Shown: piece after piece, positions 32,748 to 44,376 of the stretch | Layout: every line of letters begins with the position of its first letter | How positions within the stretch are numbered: position 1 is the stretch's first letter | Source of the DNA: Acidomyces sp. 'richmondensis' | Taxonomy: Eukaryota; Ascomycota; Dothideomycetes; Mycosphaerellales; Teratosphaeriaceae | Direction: 5' to 3' | Length of the DNA stretch: 64,000 nucleotides | NCBI GenBank assembly: GCA_003545705.1 | Contig: QVLQ01000002.1 | Coordinates: forward strand, 62,001-126,000 | Program-made: the position numbers and the translations under genes | Notes under the pieces: generated by a model | Told to the model about the DNA's origin: nothing | What the model saw: only the letters and a program-made list of their open reading frames with translations | Databases searched by the model: none

Positions 32748-35700
32748 GATGGCGACTCGTCACCCGTCTCGTCTCGACTATGCAAATCTACTAAGAAGGA
32801 ATAGGCCTGGAAAGAAAAAGAGACGGAGGCGACGATGCCAAGAGCGTTCCTTTAACAGACGAGGACAACGGCCGTACTTTAATCCTGACATGGTGGCAAA
32901 CAATATACGATGTGCACAATGGCGTAGCAGGATGCCTCCGTATTACAACTCTGGCCAATCAGCATGCGGTGGTTTATCACTCCGACTCAATAAAGGCATT
33001 AAGCCGTTCATGGATCCCGTGTTGGCAGAGGCGAGCGTCGCATTGCGGCGGTATTGGGAGATGTTCGTTGCCGCAATTCCGGTATAATTCATCTACCTTC
33101 CTAAACCGATAGAAGTGCGCTGATGATGGTGCCCGAGCTGCAGCGGTCGACTATCAGCCACCTTTGCTTTAGCCTTCCGATTGCTTGGAATCGTCTTCCC
33201 AAGTCAAGATCACTTTCAATCGATCGTGTTGATAAGCCTTCCGCCAAGCATAGAACACTGGATATAAGCAATTGCCAAGAATGTGAAATCGTGGTTATGT
33301 GGATGCCATAGAGAGAGTTTTATGCAACACACATTTTCAGGTATTTCCATCCAAACACACCACCCCGCAAATAAGAGACGCCGCGCCGCAAGAGAGTTGG
33401 CCGGGATTACTCGGCTGCGTTCTCAGCTCGGCGTGGAGCCGAATGAAAAGAACTATTCCTTCGGAAACGGCCGAGGGCATCCAAAGCACAGGTCTTCTGG
33501 ACCGCGTATATCAATATATGTAGGTCTGAAGCCCATCCGTCTATTGAACATTTACCAGGACAAGTATTCATCTCGGCCGTTGTTCAAGACTAGGCTGCGT
33601 CGATTGCGAGGGTTGTATACCATGCCTTTTAAACCACGTGCACTCTTACGAATTTTTTTTTTTTGATTTTTTTTTTTTGAATCATTTGGGTCGGAGGCTT
33701 CATGCAAGTGTACTTCCATATCCGTGTTGGGCATGATTTTAAACGATGATCAAAAATAACCGGAAAACTTAGAGTTGCTCCTCTCTGCCACAAATGGCGA
33801 CTACTCGCAAATGGTTGACATTCCGTCCAAAAAATTGACGATTCCTGATACCACTCCAGTCCATGTTACGCTGCTGACGGTTTGGTATAACTCTGGTCAG
33901 CAGGAGTATGTGCAGGATGTTTTTTTTGTGTCAACCTGGAACTGCAACACCTCCGCCAACCTAGAGGACAACTCGTTTTGACAAGTGCTAAAAAGCTATG
34001 TCCAAATTTAGGATGCTGGAACTGCCCACGAGTCATTTGGGACTGGTAGCTTTACGCTTGCGATTGCCTGGCAAACGCATTACTCATTTAATAGACTAAT
34101 CATAGAAGGGTCATTTCCTATTCTTCTGCAGACCTACATCATGCATGTGTTTTAACGCTCCGGCTTCACGGGGCTGGGATGGCTTGAGGTATGCTTTTGA
34201 TATATAGTAGGAGTCAAATCATGTGGAAAACAGGCCAGGGATATTGACTTTCTCTATTTCCTGCTCCAGCAGAGACTACGATTTGCAAGCTTATCTGGAG
34301 AGCAACAAGCCCAAGCGAAGCGCCAGCATAGAAAGTACGCCTGCATCATGTGGTGACATTCTGCCATGTCTCTAGCCATCTTGCATCCTATCCTGCTATT
34401 CAGCTTCTCGCATACCACAAACCGACCAGCCTTCGTGACTTAAATCCACGAGTTGGGGTTTAACTTCAAATGAAAACAAAGAGAACTTCCGGGAGACGCG
34501 TTCCCAGGATTTATACTTGAGTCCGTCAAATTCATCGTCAACACGGAGCAACGTGTTGAAAGTGCAACCCAGAGGGACAAAAGAGGGGTACAAGCCAGAG
34601 AGGCCATGCAAGGAAGCTAAGCGTCGTGAGGTGAATTTCCTCATGTATCGAAATGGGCTTGCTGCCTTTGCAGCGCTCTCATCCAAGGTATGGAAGATTC
34701 TTACTTGGCAGTGTTTATACATCGGACTTCCATCTGGTACCTGACAGTATGAATCACGCTATGTTCGACCATACGTGCATCCGCCGTCTCCACGTAAGCT
34801 TCCATCTACAACAGACAAATCTCTAAAAGTGCATTCTTGATTTCTGTCACAAAGATAGCACAACTATAGTCAAGATAACATTGTTCCTGCACCTGCGGGC
34901 CGTTCAATAAGATTTGAGGATATCCTCTACTGGCTTGCAACTACATGATCTCGTTAATTCCTCGGCCTAGAAATGCGCACAAATTCTGTGAATCCTTCGT
35001 CATTGTTGATCTCACGAATTGGGACCATTTTTGGACAGTCCCACTGCTTTAAATGGCCACCTTAAGATTCAAAGGCTGCTTCTAAGTGCTCGATCCAAGG
35101 TTGATATGTGTGCAGATCTGGCCCAGGAAACTGAAAGGATAAGTGTCAAAGTTGATAAACTGCTCAGTGCGAGGCACATCGTCTGAGGAAGAGAAAGAAA
35201 AGAAAAGAAAAATAGCCAACTCTATATTATAGGTTTTGAAGTACCCTTTGCTGAGATATTGCCTCTCTCAAGCATTAGATATTTCTGTTCAATTCTTTTC
35301 TTATGGCTGTCAATTTTGCCTGTGAGTCTATGTTGATAAGGTGAGCGTACAAGACTAAAAGTGAAATATAATTCTACGCCCAAAAGATTTAAACAGCGGC
35401 TTGGATATCAGCTTCTGGAAAGGATGTACTTTTTGAGCAAGAGTTCAAAAATTAAATATTGTGATGGCTTGAAATCATTTGACTCGTAACCGGTGTTCAA
35501 ATTACATCTGTTCTCACAATCGGCATGCTCAAATTACTGCGAAACCAGAACATTCTTCGACGTCAATTGGAGGATTGTAATTAAAACTTATTGCTTGGAC
35601 TTTATCCATGTGAAATAACTATTGCACCTTTGCATTCGAAACGCTGGTCGCTACGGCCTTTAAAAACTTTTTTAAGTAGTTCACTGACATAGGTCAGAGC

Positions 35701-36760
35701 CAATATTGATTGTGTGAGTGCATGTTATCTCCATAAAATCCATGAATTGGTTTGGGAAAGGAACCGTATCGACGCAAGGCTCTTATTTGATTATATATGC
35801 GGGCGCATCAGAGAATGATAGACGTGGCTTGGTGGGCATTGAGATGTAGAAATTGACACGGTAATTTAGCAGTCTGTGTCGCAGTCACGATACCCAAGTT
35901 AGCTGATTGCAAAGGCAAACATGCATATCAAACATCATAAGAGGTAAGATGAAATGCACCACGCATACGATTTCAGAGAGTGGGATGATACGAAAGACGG
36001 TATTGAATAGCCCGGAAAATTATTGGGCATGCCCATAATGACGTCCTAAAGGCCTAGTCTGTAACAAATAGTGTTTTATGTTGCAACAACAAAAGAGTTT
36101 TCAGGCGTGAACGATTTGATCAGGTGTTTGCTACCTGGTTCTGTATAACCGAAATACTCTCTACCGTGGCAAAGGGTGACTCTCTGAACGAGACCAGTGA
36201 CAACTGAGGACGCAATCTGTTCGAAGACTTACATAAAGCACTAGTTTTTAACTGATTATACGTTTGAACGAGGACATGGGATGTAGCGACTCAAAAATTC
36301 GAGAATCACAGAATAAATGTGTCAAAATGAGACTGCAAAACAACAACTAGAAGTAGACTGGGCCATAACGCCGTGTGGTCAAGCACGATAAAAAGAGGCA
36401 ATCATTTATTATGAATAGCAAGATCTAAAACTATTCATTACGAAACATTTTTGTTGACTGAGTTTATCTCTAGAGGAACGAAGGAGACGTGTTCCTTCTT
36501 AGGGAAACTGACCAATCTATCCAGCTGGACAGTCTCTTCTCTCTTGCAGTTTCCCACCCTGCCTTATTTCAATTAAACGATCAAATGTTGGCAAACATGG
36601 CAGCTTCTGGCTGACCACTGGACATCTGATTTAGTGAATCGTTTCAATATTCTTTGCACCATACGGTAGAAGGTGCGGGGATCGTTACTGCACACATAGC
36701 CTTATTCTTGTGGCACTCTTGCTGAGAGGAAAACCCAGAGTAAGCTTCGGGAGATATGGC
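32748..36760. other. Long gene-poor, AT-rich spacer
   Basis: About 4 kb between the OPT start and the ZIP stop. I find no supportable gene on either strand; the longest frames (33283..33666, 34396..34722) have no recognisable domain. The stretch 35000-36700 is AT-rich with few long frames, and a T-run pair lies at 33653..33680. It may hold decayed mobile DNA, but no transposon motif is visible. Confidence 0.5.
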
Positions 36761-38098
36761 TCAGATCCACTTGCCCAGAAAAGCCATTAATGCAGCGCCC
36801 AGAAGCACACATATGGCCATGAAGGCCAGCTTCTTGTCATCCTTGATGCGGTCCGGATTATACAAGAAGTCACGAGCCAGCAACTCGACGAAGCCGGTGT
36901 AGATAAGAATGCCTCCCGACAAAGCGTCAAGCACACCAGTGACCACGTTAGCTGTGTAGCTATTGGGATTGAATGTGGTGCGTACGCCGAGACCGATCGC
37001 GATCGAGATGGGTGTGGTAAGGCCGTATGCGGCACAAAGTGCCCATGGCCACCAGTGATGCCTGCGCGGAAATGGGATTGAGGACAGACGAGCGCCGACA
37101 CCCATCCCTTCAAACGACTGGTGGAAAATAATGACGATATAGAGGATCGGGAATTCAGAACCAGCAGCACCAAGAGTTAGACCGATGATGACGCTGTGAA
37201 AAATAACGCCAAATTCAAGGACCAGGAAGGCTGTGATCTGTTGCTTGAAGCCCAAGTCATCCAGGCGATCCTTATCAAAGCTCTCGACGTCAGATTCCGT
37301 CTCGGTGCGCGTATTGCTGATGGCCTTCACATCATTATCGTTCATTGCGCCGGATGTGTCGGGCTGACTTGCGTGGTAATGAGGCTGTGCTGAGAGGACT
37401 GCACGAGGATCTCTCTCTAGCTGCGTTGGCCCAATGGCTTCCAGATCCGTGGCGTGTTGACGATCTACGTTGTGGCGAGAGTTGCGTCGCGAACTTTCCA
37501 TCACATCGACGGTCTTTGCATCGCAATTTGCCTGGGTAGCACCGCTTTGTGGACCCATGAACGTGATCCCATACTTCTTCTCAACCCAGCGGTCGGCCGC
37601 AAAGTCCAGCAGAAACGTTATAATCCCAGCAGCCATGGCAAATGCTGGCGGCCATGAGTACTGATTCCAACCAGCAGAAAGTCCAACGCACGTCAATCCT
37701 CCGATTTCATAATAGGATGGATCAAGCAAGCTTCTAGAAGTCAGTGAACCACCCGCAAAAGAGGCGTGGGACCAATATACATACTGAACAAATCCTGTTG
37801 CGACAATGACCCCCGAACCAAAGTACCGAGCAAAGAGGTAGGCGTAGATTGGTATCTTGAGCCTCGGAACCCGTGTGGACAGGACGGGAAAGAAGGTGAC
37901 GGCCGAAGACACAACAAGTATGACAAAGACCGAGGAGATGCGAGCGCCTAGATCGCCGTCGTACGTATTCTTGCTGGCCTCCATATAACAGAAAACATCG
38001 CGCTGGCTGGCAGTGTTGAGATTGACGTTGGTGGGATCTGCCAACCCCTGCACAAGAGTCAACAGCTTTTCACTCACTGCACATTGGAATTCGGACAT
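36761..38098 (-). CDS. ZIP-family zinc/iron transporter (ZRT-like)
   Basis: Two exons: 37785..38098 and 36761..37733, giving 428 aa. The 51-bp intron is a multiple of three with no stop, so an unspliced frame would add 17 residues (YWSHASFAGGSL...); splicing restores GFVQSLLDPSYYE, the conserved join. Eight hydrophobic segments are present. The metal-binding helices read EFGVIFHSVIIGLTLGAA (TM4) and FHQSFEGMGVGARLSS (TM5, HxxxE). The loop between TM3 and TM4 is long, acidic and has scattered His (HNVDRQHATD, PHYHASQPD), a usual cytosolic metal-sensing loop. It imports Zn or other divalent metals across the plasma membrane. The C-terminus GAALMAFLGKWI is typical for the family. Confidence 0.95.
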   Translation of the reverse strand: MSEFQCAVSEKLLTLVQGLADPTNVNLNTASQRDVFCYMEASKNTYDGDLGARISSVFVILVVSSAVTFFPVLSTRVPRLKIPIYAYLFARYFGSGVIVATGFVQYVYWSHASFAGGSLTSRSLLDPSYYEIGGLTCVGLSAGWNQYSWPPAFAMAAGIITFLLDFAADRWVEKKYGITFMGPQSGATQANCDAKTVDVMESSRRNSRHNVDRQHATDLEAIGPTQLERDPRAVLSAQPHYHASQPDTSGAMNDNDVKAISNTRTETESDVESFDKDRLDDLGFKQQITAFLVLEFGVIFHSVIIGLTLGAAGSEFPILYIVIIFHQSFEGMGVGARLSSIPFPRRHHWWPWALCAAYGLTTPISIAIGLGVRTTFNPNSYTANVVTGVLDALSGGILIYTGFVELLARDFLYNPDRIKDDKKLAFMAICVLLGAALMAFLGKWI

Positions 38099-41078
38099 AC
38101 TACAACAAACGTCAGCATCTCATGTCTCATCAGCTCCAGCGAACCATGGAAAACTTACCATAATTGGGCGCCAGCGACATGGCTGGTGGTGAACGTTTGG
38201 ATAGTGACGAGGATGCACTGTAATCTTCCGATTATGAGGAGAGTTGAGAAGATGTTTCCTTGTTCTTCCGTCTTCCTTTTGAGGATATATCTCTGACCAT
38301 CATGGTGCAGCGACGCGCAATCTATAGGAATTTTTCTGGTTGTAGAAAACACCTTGATGGCCAAATTCTCGGGTATCTCGGCATTCACATGCTTCTCACG
38401 ATATATATATATGTTGAGTCGGAAAAAGGAAAATATAAAATGTTATGTTGATACTTGATGAGTTTGTAAAACGATGCATTGCTTGTGTGTTGTAATATTT
38501 CTCACAAGAGCAGTTGTGTTTCGAGGATGCGCCGACAACACCAGGTTCATGGTTTTTTAGCAATATCTGTTGATATTCACAGTCCGTCCTGAGTTGTCGA
38601 CAAGATTTCTGCGACAACCTGCCGGATATACCATTTTCGAAGAGAGAGCTACCATTTTTCCACTACTGCATGTATTGTCATCATAGTGGCTTGGGCCTTT
38701 GCTAGTTTTTCCACAAGGGTTCGCAAAGTTCGGTTGAATATTGTTATCAATAATTTGCACACCATCGCCAATATCAGATGGCGTCCTAGACAGAGTGTCA
38801 GCCTCGTGACCTTCACCTCAAAGAGACCGGGCCCCATAACCAAACCATCTTGATTGTCCTTATTGACTTCAGCGGATATTGCGAAGAAGAGCTCGTTGCT
38901 GACATGACATTCATTTGTCTGTCGAGAACATCCGGGTAAACATGCAGTCTTACACTTGAGCGCTGAGCCTTGCGCCTCTGTCTCCATTTGCAGCGAAGAT
39001 TCAACTGTAGGTATTTGCAAGGGGGAGTCAATCTGGGCTGAGCACGACCCGTCTGTTCTTGCAGGCCCTCCGTTCGCTTCCTAAGTGCACGCACGTAATT
39101 ACACTCCCGAATTCGCAGAACTGACTTTTGAGGAGTGCAAGGAGGCTGTTTCATCACAATTTCTATCGTTTGTGATGAAGCCCATTCGGATATAACAGTC
39201 GTAGACGATGGCTACTTCGAGTTCTGGCTATCTTATCCCACCCTGAGTGTGGCGAAAAGCACGGCTTGCGCAACGACTGTACAATACGAGAAAGTCAGCC
39301 GGCCACTTGATCTGGGTTACAAAGCAAAGAAGAAAGCCAGCAACCAAAATATTTGCGCAGCATCAGACGAGGAATAGCTTCCCGGTATATGATGCTTTGT
39401 CCGTGTGTCATTGTACTGGTACCGATTTTCGAGTTCATGTCTCTTACTACGGTGGGATTCCTTGCCCAGATTTTTTATCTCCGGATTGGCCGCTTTGAAA
39501 TGAGAGCTGCATTGGTGTTGAATTGTACGTTGATAACTTTCTCCCGGGGCAAGAGGAGAAGAAGAAGAAGAAGAAGAAAAAGAAGAAGACCGAGACCGAG
39601 ACCGAGACCAAGACCAAGACCATCTGCGCAAGCGTGTCAGGCGATGAGACTCATGAAGCATCCAAATTTTGGAAACGCACGTGTTGTAGCCAGAGAAACA
39701 GTTTAGTGAATTGGCCAGTGTAGTCGCTTCCAGTAATAGATTCCTGCGTTGTCGGGCGCGACCATGGCCTAATAATGGTCCCTGCTGGTGTCTACAAGTG
39801 CCTATCCAGGTGGTGTTCATACTGCCGTCTGTGAAGTGTACATTATCGCATTTCACTGTGGTGATATCGAGTAAAGGGTCGTATACGTCAGCAAGAACCC
39901 CAGGCTGATATGCTACACCACGGTGGTAGAATTAATTGCTCGACGTTGTTCCAGAAGCCGTTGCTCTTTCTTAACACCATTCATATCTTCTTCTGTGCAA
40001 AGCGATGCCTCTACATGATGCAGTTGCCACAGATACTGCAAAAATGTGTTAGATCTAATTATATGCTCAAATGTCCCAGAGAAAGGGAAGCCGACAGTTG
40101 GATTGAATGAATTTATACATTGGAAGATCTACGTGCGAGAGTGGGCCGAAATGAAAAATGAGGACAGAGACTGTTAACCCCTTCTTGTAGTCCCTCTCCG
40201 ATAGAATTTTGTCCTTCAGTGTCAGAAACACAAAAACTTTCTCCGGCCAATATCTTGTACAACTATTGGCGGGAAGGCATTTGTAGTTAAAGATTGCCCG
40301 ATTTGAACCCTAGCAGGGTTGGGAGTCATATGTGCAGGTAGACTGTACACCTTCAGGCCGATGCTAGCAATGCCGTTTGCAAAGTCTTCGATGTTATGCT
40401 TGAGAGGCGTCGTTGTGCTATTGCTAAGGCTGCATGATTAATTTGAGACAGCAATAGACCAGAGCTTTGACAGAAAGGCTTTGCTACTTCACAACCTCGT
40501 CTGAGCTAGAAGTTCATACTACGGGGCAGACACCTTGCATGACTTTTCAGTACTCAATTATTTCCCGCAATTCAGTCCCACTCTCGCCATCGATGAAGCC
40601 TTTCAAATAAACGGGTGTCGAGCCGCACCATGTTACTGCAACTATTAGTCCAAGTTCGTCCGAGGCTTTGAAGGGTCTAACGTTGTTCAAGACCGTGCTA
40701 TCTTGCCGGTTAAGCATATCCGTGGAAGGTTGCGCCTCAAAATATCTTTCCCCACTTCCTGGCAATATGATCAAAATGCAAGCTGAGAAGACCGGGAAAC
40801 GGATGTGTAGCTACATAAGTGATCCAGGGGAAATAAAGATCGTTTCTCAGACACGGCATCACATTCGCTGTGGACAGCTCGATTTGTGAATGAGCTGTTG
40901 GATTTCATGCACCAGGGATATATTGAAAACTAGGCGATATTTGTTGGAACGTCAAGGAGGCAGAGATCGATCTTATTCAGAAATATAAACTCTGATTCGG
41001 TTAAAACAGGTGATTTTCAATCCCTCGTCGTCAATATCACCTTCCATTCTCGTTGCTGGAACAATTGGCTTCCTTTCA
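38099..41078. other. Gene-poor spacer between ZIP and esterase
   Basis: About 3 kb. A minus-strand frame at 38649..39020 encodes a Cys-containing stretch (LKCKTACLPGCSRQ) without a known domain. A purine repeat lies at 39556..39625. No supported gene. Confidence 0.45.
39556..39625. repeat. Purine-rich repeat, (GAA)n then (GACCGA)n/(GACCAA)n
   Basis: A run of about ten GAA/AAG units is followed by about six hexanucleotides of GACCGA or GACCAA type. It reads as poly-Lys then Thr-Glu repeats in one frame; no gene around it supports translation. Confidence 0.9.
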
Positions 41079-42182
41079 ATGGCACACGTCTCACTGGAGA
41101 GACATAAGCTGCCAGGGCGCCTAGGAGATCCAGATATGGATCTTCGTAGCGACCCAAGACTTAATCCAAAGGTTCTAAAAGCACTTGAAACTCTTGGGCT
41201 GGATCGCAACAACCCTCAATCCGATCTGACTTCAAAAAGCTCGATTGAAGATCTGACGCCTTTAATGGAACAGCTCGATGTTGCATTCTGCACTCTCTAT
41301 GACACTATTCAGATCGATCTCCCAGGGGATGAGAGTGAGCCGCAGGTTGAGCGAACGACGAAGATCATCAAAGGCCCTGACAACAATGATATCATGCTCT
41401 ATGTTCACCGCCGAGCTGACGCCAGCGATGAGGCCTTGCCATGCGTTATTTACACTCATGGCGGAGGCATGACATTTCTCAGCACTGCTAATAAGGTTCA
41501 TTTTCGCTGGTGCACATCACTCGCGATCGCGGGCGTGGTATCGATTGCGGTAGACTTTCGCAATGCTTACACGAAAGAGGGTCGGAATCCGTTCCCAACC
41601 GGCCTTAACGACTGTGCCGCGGCGGTCAGGTATATCGCATCGCACAAATCTGAGTTCCGCATTGGCAAAGTCATCACCCAGGGAGAAAGCGGAGGAGCCA
41701 ATTTGGCCCTCGCGATTGCGTTAAAAGCGAAGCAAGAAAACTGGATCAACGAGATCGCCGGGGTATATGCATGCGCACCATTCATCTCCAATCTCTGGAA
41801 TATGACCCGAGAGCAAGCACTGAAAGAGCTTCCTAGCATCTTGGAAAATGATCAGTACCTCCTCGGCGTCAGGAGCATGGATGCTCATGCCGCCTATTAT
41901 ACACATACAGAGAACACAGCTGATCCTTTGGCATGGCCATATCACGCCACAGTCGAAGATTTGAAAGGCCTTCCACCACACCATCTCCTCATGGACGAGT
42001 TGGACCCACTGCGAGATGAGGGCATTGCCTATTACAGAAAGCTATTGGCCGCGGGCGTGTCCGTGGTAGGCAATATAAATCTAGGCGTGGTGCATGCAAC
42101 GAGTCTTATTTTTCGCCAGGCGGTGCCGGAAGTCCATAACAGTGTCGTTCAGAGCATAGCGGCGTTTGCTAGAGGTCTTTGA
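41079..42182 (+). CDS. Alpha/beta-hydrolase fold-3 esterase (hormone-sensitive-lipase type)
   Basis: Intronless, 367 aa from ATG 41079; upstream codons in frame lack an ATG, so an additional 5' exon is possible but not needed. The oxyanion motif is HGGGM (near residue 127), the nucleophile elbow GESGGAN (Ser near residue 209), an acidic residue in LLMDELDPLRDEG, and a late His in GVVHATS. This order is that of family IV (HSL-like) carboxylesterases. The N-terminal about 60 residues (MDLRSDPRLNPKVLKALETL) form the usual cap helices. Substrates are short acyl esters or, in fungal relatives, secondary metabolites. No signal peptide, so cytosolic. Confidence 0.93.
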   Translation: MAHVSLERHKLPGRLGDPDMDLRSDPRLNPKVLKALETLGLDRNNPQSDLTSKSSIEDLTPLMEQLDVAFCTLYDTIQIDLPGDESEPQVERTTKIIKGPDNNDIMLYVHRRADASDEALPCVIYTHGGGMTFLSTANKVHFRWCTSLAIAGVVSIAVDFRNAYTKEGRNPFPTGLNDCAAAVRYIASHKSEFRIGKVITQGESGGANLALAIALKAKQENWINEIAGVYACAPFISNLWNMTREQALKELPSILENDQYLLGVRSMDAHAAYYTHTENTADPLAWPYHATVEDLKGLPPHHLLMDELDPLRDEGIAYYRKLLAAGVSVVGNINLGVVHATSLIFRQAVPEVHNSVVQSIAAFARGL

Positions 42183-42443
42183 GCCCAATCTGCTCCTACA
42201 GACCAGACAATGTCTATTTGGCGTAAAGAAAAAGACAGGTTCGACTGTGGATTGCGCAGGGCTCGACATTCTCACACGCCACACCAAGTGTATAGATATT
42301 GCCTAGAGTCACCTGCATGTTACTCAAATGACACAGTTGTGATTAAATTGCTGAATTACGATCGACTATAGTAGATATTTATGGCAGCAAACTGTTTGCT
42401 GTGACGAATGCTCGAATTCCCCAACACAAAACTCCGGCTAGTT
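42183..42443. other. Convergent 3' region (esterase / MFS)
   Basis: 261 bp between two stop codons; no gene. Confidence 0.5.
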
Positions 42444-44376
42444 CTATTGTTTCCCGCTCTGATCAATATGTTTCTCTACATCTTCTCTGGCGTCACGGTC
42501 ATCGTCGATCTCCTCATCTATAGCAGCCCCGGTGGCGAGAAAACCTCCCATTTCCACCTCTGCCTCTGCTCGTCTCCTTATCTTCTCTTCAGCTTTCCGC
42601 CGTCTTGCCGTTTGCTTCTCTTTGTCTTCCCGCATGCGTCTGATCAGTGCTGACTTCGATCTAATTTTCCAGCCGTAGCGATAGAAAACGAAAGGAATGG
42701 GTATGCAAGCGAATTCCAGAAGAGCAAGTATCGTACCTGCCCAGTGAGCGCCGAGAGAGTTATACATAGCTTCTCCGGCCAGAGGCATTGTGGCACCCAT
42801 GATGGAACGCAAGACAGCATTGCCAGCAAGGGCCGAGGCAGCGTAAATGTCATACGAATGCACGAGATAGTTTGTTGCGTAGATGAAGACGGCCGCATTG
42901 CCGGCACCAAATGGCACACCGGCCAGAATGGGCACGATCCAGTGCACGTTGGGTGTTCCCGTCCACGCAAACCATATCTCCCCAACCGGTATGAGGACCG
43001 ATGCGATACAAACTACACTGACCATGGCTTCTGGCGGAGGGTCACCGGCTGGATTTTCCGGGTCAGGCTTATGGGAGTTGATCATCTTTCGAATAAGAGG
43101 TTCGGAGACGATGACGATCATTCCGCCGACTCCGATTCCGCTGAAAGCGAGGCCGGTGAAACCTGGTGACCAACCTCGAAGATCCGTGAACACGATGGGA
43201 TATGCCACAAAGCAGAGATAGAGGATACCATAAATCAATGCAATGTATATATCCCAAAAGATGCAAATCGGCTCGGTGACGGTCATCACAAACGGACGGC
43301 TCAGATTGATTTTGAGCAGAGGTAGAAACTCTATGTGCTCATCGTAGCGAGACCACCAGCGATCATCGCCAGTCTCCTTTCGCTTTTTGGCCGCACGCTT
43401 GCGAAGAAGAGCTGGAGCGTACGTTTCGTGGATCAGACTCACCGCAACCCACGCGACACTTGCTACAATGATGACGACCCAGTTAGTCCATCGCCTAGAT
43501 GAAAAAGCCTGGTTAGCTCTCAAATTTTCCATGGTGCTTCGGCCTCCGCTTGACGTACCATCCAAGATATTCATATACGAAACCACCCACGACCGGTCCA
43601 ATGACTGGCCCGTTCATCGGCCCGATCGACCATATGGAGAAGGCCAATGCACGGTACTCCTCATCCACGATATCATTGACTGTTCCAGGCGCGTTGCTGA
43701 TCATGGCGGCCGCGCAGAAAGCGCCGAAGAATCGAAAGATCAATATCGTTTCGATGTTCTTCGCCACTGCACACGGGATGACCGATATCACGAAGAGTGC
43801 CAGCGCCACGATGTATATTGGCCTGCGGCCATACATCTCCGAAAGCGGGGCGAGGATTACGGCTCCTGTGGCCATACCCAGCAGGTACGTCGTAACACCC
43901 AGTATGCCGACGTTGTCCGAGATGCGGAAGGCGGACATCATGCCCGGGATGGCCGAGGTGTAGCTGGTGGAATATAGAACCACACACGTTGTGCCATAAG
44001 ACATCACGGCGAGGATCACCCCTTTGTACCACAGTGGCCAGTTCTGGGGGTTCACCCGCTCCCCGTCGGCGAAATCCACTTCGAACGCTGCGTCGGTAGC
44101 CGTGCCGGTCGTCGACACGGTTCGGTTGGTGTGGCTCCTGTGCAACGACGTCGGGATGCCCCCGACTGCGCCAGCGGATGAGGAAGCATGTGAAATATGC
44201 TGCGTCAAGGTCGGAAGATCTCGTGCAAAACGATCACGGTCGGCATGCGAGCTCCCAGAGCAGGTGCTGGCACCGGAGTCGGAGACCGGTGACAACGGAT
44301 CTTCCACTGACATAGCCGACAATCGCCTGCCCACGGTGCGAACATCTTTCTCGTTGGCTTGCTGATTTCCGGTCAT
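42444..44376 (-). CDS. Major facilitator superfamily drug/polyamine transporter (DHA1 type)
   Basis: Two exons: 43559..44376 and 42444..43494, giving 622 aa. The start is the ATG at 44376; the open frame extends two codons further but only to GTG. A 120-residue hydrophilic Ser/Thr-rich N-terminus precedes NPQNWPLWYKG, the conserved entry to TM1. The MFS signature between TM2 and TM3 reads LSEMYGRRPIY, and WSIGPMNGPVIGPVVGG is the TM5 motif of proton antiporters. The intron splits GWRWTNW. The central loop PALLRKRAAKKRKETGD and YPIVFTDLRGWSPG fit DHA1 drug:H+ antiporters close to the TPO/FLR1 group. The C-terminal tail is highly charged and helical (RRMREDKEKQTARRRKAEEK...), longer than usual. 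Substrate unknown. Confidence 0.93.

Noticed and set aside
40260..40350. tRNA-like GGTTCAAATC motif on the minus strand
   Set aside because: The flanking bases do not pair into a T-arm or acceptor stem, so no tRNA.
41010..41078. Esterase N-terminal extension
   Set aside because: The first codon is GTG and no ATG exists upstream of 41079 in this frame.
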